From NCBI GenBank assembly GCA_026390595.1, contig JAPLFQ010000013.1:1-49456 (forward strand): DNA of 49,456 nucleotides, written 5' to 3'. The notes beneath the pieces are model-generated. The model saw only the letters and a list, made by a program, of their open reading frames with translations, ran no database searches and was not told the origin of the DNA. This document shows positions 27,601 to 33,856 of the stretch, in pieces. The stretch is from Ignavibacteriales bacterium. Lineage in GTDB: Bacteria > Bacteroidota > Ignavibacteria > UBA10030. Numbering within the stretch: the stretch's first letter is position 1; each line of letters begins with the position of its first letter. The position numbers and the translations under genes were made by a program.

Positions 27601-28359
27601 CGCCGTCGACACACTGTCTCTCACAAACAGGCTGGCGACAACCATAGGAACAAGCGCGAGGAGGAAGAACCACGCCATCAACCGTACGCTGAGATGCCCT
27701 TTGGATTTTCGGAGAAACTTTTCGTCTCTCACCCCTTGATTCTGCCTTGCTTCCGGATTGTCGCGGAACGGTCGGCGCCATACCGGCACGCGATACCTCT
27801 CCGGCAGCATGAAAAAGATGGCTATGCTCACGATAAAGGTGAAAACAGACTCATAGACAAGGGCTTGAAGCACGTTGAAGACCCGTTCGTGTGCACTCAG
27901 TGACGATGCCGTGTCGACCATCAACGACGGGAACACCACCATCACCGCAAGAAGGACAGAAGTATAGACGAGGAAGTAGTAGGTACCGACGAGGCCAAAC
28001 CACGAAGAAATCACTCCGCGCATCGTGCGGCGGCGGTAAACGAATCGATAGTAGAACCACCCCGCCCAACTGCCGAGTATCACGTGCACGACGGTCGGAA
28101 GCCAGCGGATATGAGCTTCCATCCCTGAGAACAACCCAATCAGGGCACCCCCCCACGGTCCGGTCAGGCACGCACCGAGGATAAGGAGCACTTCGCGGAT
28201 ATCCAACTGCATGGCGGTCCCGGGAACTGCCACAGAGAATCCGAACCACAATGCCAGTCGGATGGCGGAACCGAAGAGAATGGCCAAGACAATCACCAGG
28301 ACGAAGCGTCGCACGCGCGCCCGGCGCTGATTGAAAACTTCACCGTCGGTATGTGTCAT
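24694..28359 (-). CDS. large membrane hybrid histidine kinase
   Basis: 1221 residues. About six N-terminal helices (15-200) form a membrane module. Another helix (about 228-248), a periplasmic ligand-binding region of about 130 residues, and a helix (about 385-405) lead to a HAMP linker (about 405-460). Three PAS domains follow (about 485-605, 610-725 and 730-850). The kinase core has its histidine in LAGGIAHDFNNLLQAML, an NtrB-like type, and an ATPase domain with DDGVGMA and GRGLGLSA. The C-terminal receiver (about 1100-1220) has LLIDDEEPV, the aspartate in LVLLDLSMPGIGG and lysine in IQKPYR. No separate regulator gene is next to it, so output may be through the attached receiver. A promoter lies at 28488-28516. 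Confidence 0.93.
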   Translation of the reverse strand: MTHTDGEVFNQRRARVRRFVLVIVLAILFGSAIRLALWFGFSVAVPGTAMQLDIREVLLILGACLTGPWGGALIGLFSGMEAHIRWLPTVVHVILGSWAGWFYYRFVYRRRTMRGVISSWFGLVGTYYFLVYTSVLLAVMVVFPSLMVDTASSLSAHERVFNVLQALVYESVFTFIVSIAIFFMLPERYRVPVWRRPFRDNPEARQNQGVRDEKFLRKSKGHLSVRLMAWFFLLALVPMVVASLFVRDSVSTALLGAEGGKQREIARIIASEVHRYGFRQSHQELFHRKSSSQTLFVIDSIGTYRDHIDSSKIGRNVAEDFTATQVEKMLNGKTGMGIDAQGQFAFGYVPIQGTRDRVIAVQGRKMVDHALIDLQEGIYARLGVSILFICAVAGLVIWILVGRPMSKLTHAARQVGKGDFSATVDTAELEDEVSLLGETFNEMTDNLRGLHREMEAEIAHRRTAEDILREREKQFRLLAEHSTDMISRHDLEGRYLYVSPSSRTLLGWEPEEVVGRSAYDFVHPDDKQIVEDHHRRQLETKASSPFLFRVVRKDGSWIWFESSSQLVADGGMGEAMEIHVASRDVTQRYLAEIALRESEQRLRTVVAHMPVVLFSVNQQGMFTLSEGRGLSALGLKPGEVVGKSVYDVYREFPEALDQIRRALAGEAVAGVVSIGPIVFETHYTHLHNSSGEIVGAIGVAMDVTARRRAEEALQESEKMYKSLIEQSSDPVYMLQNDRLMFVNRAWEELFGYSSAEALSEGFSLLSIVAPESRIVVEERLRRYHSGETAPSRYELRGMRRDGSYVDLDVSVAYLEWKGRPAIQGMYRDITERKRAEEAIRHSQKTESLGVLAGGIAHDFNNLLQAMLGQTSLAMSRIPKDSPAFGNVSKAEHAAHRAAELTRQLLAYSGKGKFDVRPLDLNVLLKENLRFLELAIPKGLTLHEDLAMDLPLIDADAGQLQQVVMNLIINASEAVGDRSGKIFLRTSVETIIPRAVDQWTRATGALTPGEFVLLEVSDDGVGMAAETLRKIFDPFFTTKVTGRGLGLSAVIGIVKGHHGGLRVESEAGRGTSFKIIFPVSADQRPVPVSGSERAALQRYKGCVLLIDDEEPVRDVVKDMLEDAGIKTLLAANGEEGLRSYESQPGEIDLVLLDLSMPGIGGKQTFRLLKGVNPDVKVILSSGYSETEVSDDLRELGLTGFIQKPYRYDKLRELIRDFLPQKE

Positions 28360-28487
28360 CCACCGTCCTCAATTGTTGGTAGAATCAAAAAGAAATGAAA
28401 CCCCCGCGCTCGGCCAGTGCAATTCCGGGATTGCCATGGAGAAAGGGAATTGAAGATAAAACCGAGAGTGATGGAATAATATCAGAA

Positions 28488-28516
28488 ATGATAGCACACT
28501 TCAGAGTGGGGGTCAA
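28488..28516 (-). promoter_or_regulatory. sigma70-type promoter for the hybrid kinase
   Basis: Minus strand TTGACC (28511-28516), a 17-base spacer, then TATCAT (28488-28493). It gives a leader of about 120 bases before the ATG at 28359. It is divergent from the tRNA promoter at 28585. Confidence 0.65.
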
Positions 28517-28584
28517 TACGTCATATCGTGTATTACGCGTTCTTGCAGAAGAGCTGAAAAACAGGCGGAAAGTTGCGCAATTTC

Positions 28585-28615
28585 TTGACTTTCCGTCAAA
28601 AGCTTGATATATTTG
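28585..28615 (+). promoter_or_regulatory. promoter of the intron-split tRNA-Asn gene
   Basis: TTGACT (28585-28590), 17 bases, TATATT (28608-28613). The -10 region also reads TATATTTG, a match to the TAnnTTTG element of Bacteroidota promoters, with TTG 20 bases ahead. It points at the tRNA, with a leader of about 70 bases. Confidence 0.75.
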
Positions 28616-28620
28616 ATGAA

Positions 28621-28685
28621 CCCGGACGTGCCATTCCGGGTTGTTCTTTCAGGTGCCACCAGCCAAGTGGCATCTTGTTCTTTCA
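28621..28685 (+). other. tRNA leader with two hairpins and repeated TTGTTCTTTCA
   Basis: The first hairpin, CCCGGA/TCCGGG (28621-28640), and the second, GTGCCAC/GTGGCAT (28653-28673), are each followed by the same 11-mer TTGTTCTTTCA (28641-28651 and 28675-28685). The second ends 3 bases before the tRNA. The arrangement could be an attenuator, a processing signal, or the scar of a duplicated spacer from a tRNA array. Confidence 0.5.
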
Positions 28686-28722
28686 AATTCCGCGATAGCT
28701 CAATGGTAGAGCATGCGGCTGT

Positions 28723-29279
28723 GAGGTACGCGTGAAGCGACAAGGAGAAGCGCACATACGCAGAAAGACGGACTTACCTTATTGCGGCGGTCACAAACCG
28801 CAGAAAGAGAGTTCGTCAAAAAGCGATAGACTACAAAGGCGGCGTGTGTCAGCTTTGTGGCTACGCTCGATGCAAGGAGGCGCTTGAGTTTCACCACCGT
28901 GATGGAGAATCGAAAGACTTCGGTGTTTCATCTAAAGGTTACACTCGAAGTTGGGAGAGAGTGAAACAAGAGCTCGACAAATGCATCCTCGTTTGTGCAA
29001 ATTGTCACCGAGAGCTTCATGCAGGATTAGCAGCTTTCCCGAGTAATCGGGATTGAAAAATTGGGTGAATTCAGGGAAGCCTTCCTTTCGACAATCGAGA
29101 GATGGTAATCCTGAGCGAAGCCCCGCAAAGAGAAAAGCAATCAGTAGCGGGGAACGTGCAGAGACTAGAGGATGAGGAATCTCGCCAATAAGCCTCGACA
29201 GCGCCCGACGTCCCACCTCAGAATTCGTGAGAGGACGATGAGATAGTCCGGGCCAGATCGAAAGATCTGGAGAGTACCG
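28723..29279 (+). ncRNA. group I self-splicing intron in tRNA-Asn
   Basis: 557 nt. Conserved core elements are all visible in order: P (GTGAATTCAGGGAAGCC, about 29065-29081), Q (AATCCTGAGC, 29107-29116), R (CAGAGACTAGA, 29159-29169) and S (AGATAGTCC, 29241-29249). P4 pairs TCAGG (29071) with CCTGA (29110); P7 pairs GACTA (29163-29167) with TAGTC (29244-29248); P9 is CCAGATC-GAAA-GATCTGG (29253-29270). The 5' exon ends in U and the intron ends in G (29279), as the mechanism requires. A possible P1 pairs exon CTGT with GCAG (28760-28763). It carries an HNH ORF between the 5' end and P. The subclass was not assigned. Confidence 0.9.
28844..29056 (+). CDS. intron-encoded HNH homing endonuclease
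   Basis: From the GTG at 28844 the product is 70 residues with the zinc pair CQLCGY, the HNH core LEFHHRDGESKDFG, and the second pair in ILVCANCHRELH. The protein would cut an intronless tRNA-Asn gene and so spread the intron. The same frame stays open back to 28736 and encodes conserved-looking residues there (RRTYLIAAV, RRKRVRQKAIDYKGG), but a TGA at 28733-28735 precedes it and no ATG, GTG or TTG occurs before 28844. Either an unusual start (ATT at 28781) is used or the original start has been lost and the protein is truncated. The ORF stops just before the P element. Confidence 0.8.
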   Translation: MCQLCGYARCKEALEFHHRDGESKDFGVSSKGYTRSWERVKQELDKCILVCANCHRELHAGLAAFPSNRD

Positions 29280-29319
29280 TAACCGCAGGGTTGTAGGTTC
29301 GAGTCCTACTCGCGGAGCC

Positions 29320-29418
29320 CTTCGACTCGCCCCGTTGCTTCGGCAATGGGGCGTTCTTATTTCGCAACGGGGCTCGCTCAGGGCTTTGCCCCTCTTGCGG
29401 AAGGAGAGCGAGTCGAAG
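29320..29418. repeat. inverted repeat CTTCGACTCGC/GCGAGTCGAAG
   Basis: The arms CTTCGACTCGC (29320-29330) and GCGAGTCGAAG (29408-29418) enclose the tRNA terminator hairpin and further CGGGG/CCCCT pairs. It is the first of a string of palindromes running from the tRNA to the GIY-YIG gene; 29419-29542 contains more fragments of CGAG, TCGAGGGA and GATCGAGTGA type but no gene. Confidence 0.65.
29328..29360 (+). terminator. rho-independent terminator after tRNA-Asn
   Basis: Hairpin CGCCCCGTTGC-TTCG-GCAATGGGGCG (29328-29353, one G-T pair, UUCG loop) followed by TTCTTAT. It lies 11 bases past the end of the tRNA. Confidence 0.78.
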
Positions 29419-29542
29419 AGTCCCGAGCGACGCCGAGTGAGTCACGCCATCGTTTGGCGGGACGAAACGAGGCGGAGTCGAGGGACCGAAATCCATGGGG
29501 TTCGCTCACCGCTACTTCGTAGCCCTGATCGAGTGAATCGAA

Positions 29543-29596
29543 CCCTTCGATGCCACTTCGTGGCCCTCAGGGTTCGACCCTGAGTTCATCGAAGGG
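29543..29596. repeat. cloverleaf-like palindrome upstream of the GIY-YIG gene
   Basis: Outer arms CCCTTCGATG (29543-29552) and CATCGAAGGG (29587-29596) enclose two further hairpins: GCCAC-TTC-GTGGC (29552-29564) and CTCAGGG-TTCGA-CCCTGAG (29566-29584). The structure ends 19 bases before the GIY-YIG start codon and would hold its ribosome-binding region close to a folded RNA or a cruciform. Confidence 0.8.
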
Positions 29597-29615
29597 TCGA
29601 AGGGCCCAAGAAATC

Positions 29616-29939
29616 ATGCAATCCTGGTTCTACATCCTCCGCCTCCAATCCACACACCTCTATTGTGGTTCCACCCGTTCTCTCGAGAAGAGACTCAAAG
29701 ATCATTTTGCAGGCCGGGCCTGTCGCACGACCAAGATCGATCCTCCAATCGTCCTGGTCTACTCAGAAGAATTCCCATCATACAAGGAAGCCTTTCGACA
29801 CGAACATCAGGTGAAACATTGGAGTCGTGCGAAAAAGGAGGCGCTCATTGCTGGCCAGTTGGATCAGTTGAAGAGACTCGCGAAGAAGAGAAGACGTGAG
29901 GACAAGCGGCAGATCCTCAATACAGCGACGCCCAAGTAA
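29616..29939 (+). CDS. small GIY-YIG endonuclease-domain protein
   Basis: 107 residues. The N-terminus WFYILRL...LYCGST is the GIY-YIG signature (Y-I then Y-C-G), followed by the catalytic arginine region SLEKRLKDHFAG and the conserved glutamate in AFRHEHQVKHW. The C-terminus is strongly basic (KKRRREDKR). The length matches the single-domain family often annotated as UvrC-like or UPF0213. The ATG at 29616 was chosen; a longer frame runs through the palindrome. The TAA lies in the loop of a 3' hairpin. The palindromes on both sides and a decayed second copy of its 3' end at 40453-40719 suggest that the gene moves, but a housekeeping role cannot be excluded. Confidence 0.87.
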   Translation: MQSWFYILRLQSTHLYCGSTRSLEKRLKDHFAGRACRTTKIDPPIVLVYSEEFPSYKEAFRHEHQVKHWSRAKKEALIAGQLDQLKRLAKKRRREDKRQILNTATPK

Positions 29940-29951
29940 TGAGCTTGGGCG
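29929..29951 (+). terminator. terminator hairpin overlapping the GIY-YIG stop
   Basis: CGCCCAAG-TAATGAG-CTTGGGCG, followed by TTCCTGTTTTC. The stop codon (29937-29939) is in the loop. The same hairpin, CGCCCAAG-TGATGAA-CTTGGGCG, occurs at 40693-40715 with the decayed copy. Confidence 0.75.
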
Positions 29952-30024
29952 TTCCTGTTTTCAGCAAGAACTCATCGAGCCTCAAAAACTGGGTAAACAT
30001 CCCAGCCCCTGATGCAGGGATAGA

Positions 30025-30351
30025 CTATGTTTGGGCATAGACGCGGACAGGGAGTACCATTGTATTGGTACCAAAGAACTGAAGTCGTCGCTGGAATTCA
30101 TTTGCAGTCTCATCGTACAGGAATCGCTGATACCACCGCTCTCGTTGGCAGACCAACTTCCCGGCAAAAAAGATCGATCGGCGGTATTTCGACGCGATCT
30201 CCTTGCATAATTTGTCGGCTTCATCCAATACCTCTGTCCCCACCGCGGTGCTATCCTTCGGACAGAATCCAAACTGCTTTGCAGGAGAAACGCATTTCTT
30301 TTGGTTTTCTTCCGTGAATGAGGCAGCGCGAGCGAGTTCTTCGGCGCCCTC
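30025..30351 (-). pseudogene. remnant of an APC-type permease C-terminus
   Basis: The minus-strand frame from just after a TAA (30352-30354) to the TAG at 30025 is open for 108 codons with no start. Its last 70 residues (KYRRSIFFAGKLVCQRERWY, then LQFFGTNTMVLPVRVYAQ) resemble the cytoplasmic tail of large amino-acid/potassium permeases of the APC superfamily; the membrane part is gone. It lies 41 bases downstream of kdpE, so it may once have been a K+ uptake gene of the same locus. The match is from memory of the family. Confidence 0.5.
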
Positions 30352-30391
30352 TTAATCCCCCTCGCAGCCAAACAATGGACCGGCGTGCGGA

Positions 30392-31081
30392 CTATTCATC
30401 CACCCCTAGCCGATAACCGATGCCGGACTCCGTAAGAATGATGTTGGGATTCGTCGGGTCATTTTCGATTTTTTTACGGAGCTGCCCTACGTAGACCCTG
30501 GTATACTGCGTTTCATCAGCGTGTGCCGGGCCCCATATCTCTTGAAGAATGAATCTATGTGTGAGCACTTTTCCGGCGTGGCGGATAAGGAGGGCCAACA
30601 GCGAATACTCCGTTGCCGTCAATTTAACTATGATTCCAAACTTCTTCACCGTACGTGCAGCCAGGTCGACTGACAAACCGTGACATTCGAACAGGTCTCC
30701 GATAGGCTGACCCGGGCGATGACGCAGAGCCGTGCGGACTCGAGCAAGCAGCTCGCCTGTCCGAAACGGCTTTACCAGATAGTCATCTGCTCCGGCATCG
30801 AGACACGCGACAATGTCAGACTCGGAGTCTCGCACCGACAGAATGAGCACGGGCATCGACGACCACTGTCGTATTTTCTTTAGCACATTCAGGCCATCCA
30901 TGTCGGGAAGGCCAAGGTCCAGAATCGTCAGTTCCGGACGATCCATCTCCGCTTGACGAACGCCCTCTTGTGCCGTGTCAGCAAGCAGCACCTTGTAGCC
31001 GTTCGATTTCAGCGTGAGCTCGAGCAGGCGGCGGATCTGTATTTCATCATCGATGACGAGCACGACAGGTTTGTCACTCAT
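30392..31081 (-). CDS. kdpE: potassium response regulator KdpE
   Basis: 229 residues. The receiver domain (1-120) has VIDDEIQIRR, the aspartate in LTILDLGLPDMDG and lysine in LVKPFR. The OmpR-type winged helix (about 130-228) has LTATEYSLLALL and YVGQLRKKIE. The start at 31079-31081 overlaps the kdpD stop by 8 bases (ATGAGTGA). It activates kdp transcription under K+ limitation. Confidence 0.96.
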   Translation of the reverse strand: MSDKPVVLVIDDEIQIRRLLELTLKSNGYKVLLADTAQEGVRQAEMDRPELTILDLGLPDMDGLNVLKKIRQWSSMPVLILSVRDSESDIVACLDAGADDYLVKPFRTGELLARVRTALRHRPGQPIGDLFECHGLSVDLAARTVKKFGIIVKLTATEYSLLALLIRHAGKVLTHRFILQEIWGPAHADETQYTRVYVGQLRKKIENDPTNPNIILTESGIGYRLGVDE

Positions 31082-33761
31082 CCGGGTACTCCGCATTCGG
31101 TTGCACGCCGGCTTCCAGGGGCAGGCGGATGGAGAATTTCGCTCCGCGTTCGGCGAGGTTTTCTACAGTGATTGTCCCTCCGTGCGCCAGAACGAACCCC
31201 TGAGCAATCGATAGACCAAGTCCGATTCCTCCGGTCTTTGATCCTGGTACGCGGTAAAACTTCTCGAAGATGTTCTTGAGTGAATCCGGCGGAAAACCCG
31301 GGCCGTTGTCTGCAATCGTCATGATACATTCTTTTCCCTCAGCCTGCGCAGTCACTGCAATGGACGAACCGGACTGAGTGTGCAGCGCAGCATTCCTCAT
31401 GAGATTGACAAGCACCTGTTCGAAGAGGGCGAAGTCAAGTTTGACCAAAGGAAGTGACGGAGGTATGTTGATCGACACGTGGTGACCCGCGAGTTCTTTC
31501 TTTAACTTTGCCTGGCATGAGTGCACAACGTCACGGAGATCTGTCCAATCCCGCCGGGGTTGAATGAGCCCTGACTCCAAGCGCGTCATGGCCAGGAGGT
31601 TTTGCACGATGTTGTCGAGACGTTCCGAGGCGGACTGAATTTCCTGGGCGAGTTCTCGTCGCACGTCAGGCTGCCCCCCGACTTTGTCGTTCAGGAGGCT
31701 TTCCGAAGCTCCTACGAGAGCCGTGATAGGCGTCCGCATCTCGTGGGAAATCGAATTGAACAATGTTGTATACAAGCGCTCGGACTCAACGAATGCAATG
31801 GATTGCTTTGTCATTTCATTGAGAAACTCGCGCTCAAGAACAGAAGAGACCTGGCTGAGAAAGTTCTCCAGCAGTGCCTCCTGGTCTATGGAAAGGCGGT
31901 CCCCTGCTCCCGTCTTGACACCAATAACGCCGAGCGGATAGCGGGGACTTGAAAGCGGGTAGTAGGTCGCCTCGGCGAACGGAAGCGTTTCAGTAAATCT
32001 CCCCGCCCTCTTTTCGTTCCAGTGGACCCATGCGGGCACACTGAGCTCCTTTTCCCCTGGCAGGTACGTGCTTGCCGGGTGCGCTTTATTAACAAGGTCA
32101 CCATCGAGATCGCTGACAAACACAGCGAGGTCCGCGTTGAAAAACTTCTTGAAGTTTGTCACAGCAGCCCGAACAACATCATCCTGGTTTTTCGCAAAGG
32201 AGAGGTCATTTGTCAGAGCATAGAGGGCAACCGCCCGTTCTTCACGGGAGCGAACGGCCTTTTCCCGCGCGCGCACTCTCACGGTCAGAACCCCGGTCAC
32301 TGCGGCGATGGCGAAATATGTAAACACCATGAGCAAATCCTGCTTCGTCGCAATTGCAAATGTGAATCGTGGAGGAATGAAGAAGTAGTCCCACGTAAGC
32401 ACACTGAGCAATGCAGCGAGGATGACGGGACCAACACCAAGCCGTAGAGGAAGCAGCACTACGATCAGAAGAAGTATGAGCGAGACGGTTTGGTAGCCCA
32501 GGAAATCGCAGAAGGGGTAACACACGGACGAAACAAAGAGAATAATCGCTGCGGCCGCAGCGTACTGCGTGAATCCTGAGTGTATTTCCGGGACGACAAA
32601 CCGCCACGTGGCACTTCTTTCAGAAGGCTCCTCCCCCGATGTCACATAGACGTCTATGTCCTTATCCAGGTCGAGCAATTGGTCGACGAGGCTTTTCTGC
32701 CAGAACCACCTCTTCCCGCCCCTCCCGACGATGATTTGGGTCGCATTCTGCTCGCGGGCGACTCGAAGCAGCGCTACCCCCACATCTTCGTCAGCGGTCG
32801 TAATAATCTCCGCTCCAAGCTCACGCGCGAGGGCGAGGTTCTTAGCGAGCTGATCCTTTTCGGCTTCATTGAGAGGTCTTGATCGCTCGACAAACACTGC
32901 TATCCAATTCGCCTGCATCGTGGAGGCAATGCGACGGGTCCAGCGGATCAGTTGCACTGCCTGCTGGCTCGCAGTGAGTCCCAAAATCAGCCGGTGGCCC
33001 GACTTCCAGGGCCCCCGTATATGCTCCGTCTGCATGTAGTCCCGCAACTGCCGATCGACCCGCTCAGCGCCCAATCGGAGCACCATTTCCCGCAAGGCAG
33101 TCAGGTTTCCGACACGGAAGAAGTTCTGGATCGCGCGCTGCGATCGCTCTGTCGCGTAGACCTTTCCCTCTGCGAGTCTCTTCAGAAGCTCATCGGGCGG
33201 CAGGTCGATGACCTCGACCTCGTCTGCCCGCTCGAATACGGAATCAGGGACAGTCTCCCGAACGATAGCACCGGTGATCTGCGCTACTGTGTCCGCACGG
33301 CTTTCGAGATGCTGGACGTTGAGAGTCGAATAGACATCGATCCCGTTGTCGAGCAACTCCATGACATCGAGGTAACGCTTGGTATGTCTGCTTCCGGGGG
33401 CGTTTGTGTGAGCGAACTCGTCGACGAGAACCAGACGCGGTTTGACTTCAAGGATCGCGTCGAGATCCATTTCTTCGAGCGAGACGCCACGGTAGTCGAT
33501 TTTTTTTCGCGGTATGATGGTGAGACCGCTTACAAGCGCCTCCGTTTCCGCTCGGCCGTGAGTTTCCACATAGCCGATGACAATATCGGTCCCTTTCTTC
33601 TCCGCTTCCTGGCCGGCCTGGAGCATCTCATACGTCTTTCCGACGCCGGCGCACATACCGAAGAAGATCTTCAGCTTCCCCCGCCCCTCCTTCTCTTCAG
33701 CGCGTTTGAGCGAACGGAGGAGTTGTTCTGGATCGAGTCGTGTTTCGTCGCGGGTTGCCAT
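31074..33761 (-). CDS. kdpD: potassium sensor histidine kinase KdpD
   Basis: 895 residues, full length. The N-terminal KdpD domain has Walker A GMCAGVGKTY and Walker B-like LVLVDEFAHTNAPGSRH, then a USP-like domain (about 250-370). Four transmembrane helices (about 395-500), a GAF domain, the phosphoacceptor in SISHEMRTPITAL and an ATPase domain with DNGPGFP and GIGLGLSI follow. It senses K+ limitation and phosphorylates KdpE. No clear Shine-Dalgarno is seen before the ATG at 33759-33761, and 95 bases separate it from the porin gene. Confidence 0.97.
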   Translation of the reverse strand: MATRDETRLDPEQLLRSLKRAEEKEGRGKLKIFFGMCAGVGKTYEMLQAGQEAEKKGTDIVIGYVETHGRAETEALVSGLTIIPRKKIDYRGVSLEEMDLDAILEVKPRLVLVDEFAHTNAPGSRHTKRYLDVMELLDNGIDVYSTLNVQHLESRADTVAQITGAIVRETVPDSVFERADEVEVIDLPPDELLKRLAEGKVYATERSQRAIQNFFRVGNLTALREMVLRLGAERVDRQLRDYMQTEHIRGPWKSGHRLILGLTASQQAVQLIRWTRRIASTMQANWIAVFVERSRPLNEAEKDQLAKNLALARELGAEIITTADEDVGVALLRVAREQNATQIIVGRGGKRWFWQKSLVDQLLDLDKDIDVYVTSGEEPSERSATWRFVVPEIHSGFTQYAAAAAIILFVSSVCYPFCDFLGYQTVSLILLLIVVLLPLRLGVGPVILAALLSVLTWDYFFIPPRFTFAIATKQDLLMVFTYFAIAAVTGVLTVRVRAREKAVRSREERAVALYALTNDLSFAKNQDDVVRAAVTNFKKFFNADLAVFVSDLDGDLVNKAHPASTYLPGEKELSVPAWVHWNEKRAGRFTETLPFAEATYYPLSSPRYPLGVIGVKTGAGDRLSIDQEALLENFLSQVSSVLEREFLNEMTKQSIAFVESERLYTTLFNSISHEMRTPITALVGASESLLNDKVGGQPDVRRELAQEIQSASERLDNIVQNLLAMTRLESGLIQPRRDWTDLRDVVHSCQAKLKKELAGHHVSINIPPSLPLVKLDFALFEQVLVNLMRNAALHTQSGSSIAVTAQAEGKECIMTIADNGPGFPPDSLKNIFEKFYRVPGSKTGGIGLGLSIAQGFVLAHGGTITVENLAERGAKFSIRLPLEAGVQPNAEYPDE

Positions 33762-33856
33762 ACGGTGCTAATATAAGGAAGAAGAGATGGAAAATCGCCC
33801 CATGAAATAAGCGAGCGAAGCCGCAATTTCATTCATGAATGGAGTGAAAGACCGGA

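Larger units (their letters stand above)
28689..29317 (+). tRNA. tRNA-Asn(GUU) interrupted by a group I intron
   Basis: The 5' exon is 28689-28722 and the 3' exon 29280-29317. Joined, they give a standard 72-nt tRNA: acceptor TCCGCGA/TCGCGGA, D arm GCTC/GAGC, anticodon stem TGCGG/CCGCA with loop CTGTTAA (anticodon GTT), T arm GTAGG/CCTAC with TTCGAGT, and discriminator G. U1-A72 and G73 fit asparagine tRNAs. The CCA end is not fully encoded (GCCC). The intron lies between anticodon positions 35 and 36, so the RNA must be spliced to be functional. The alternative joint giving GTG (histidine) was rejected because the acceptor end does not fit tRNA-His and the group I rule (U before, G at the end) fits the Asn joint. 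Confidence 0.9.

Noticed and set aside
28689-29317. tRNA-His(GUG) with the intron one step further along
   Set aside because: The joint CTGTGA plus ACCGCA gives a GTG anticodon, but the acceptor end (U1-A72, G73, no G-1) fits Asn, and only the Asn joint obeys the group I U-before/G-last rule.
29218-29496. 92-residue minus-strand ORF across the tRNA 3' exon
   Set aside because: It runs through the intron, tRNA and palindromes, so it is a chance frame over structured RNA sequence.
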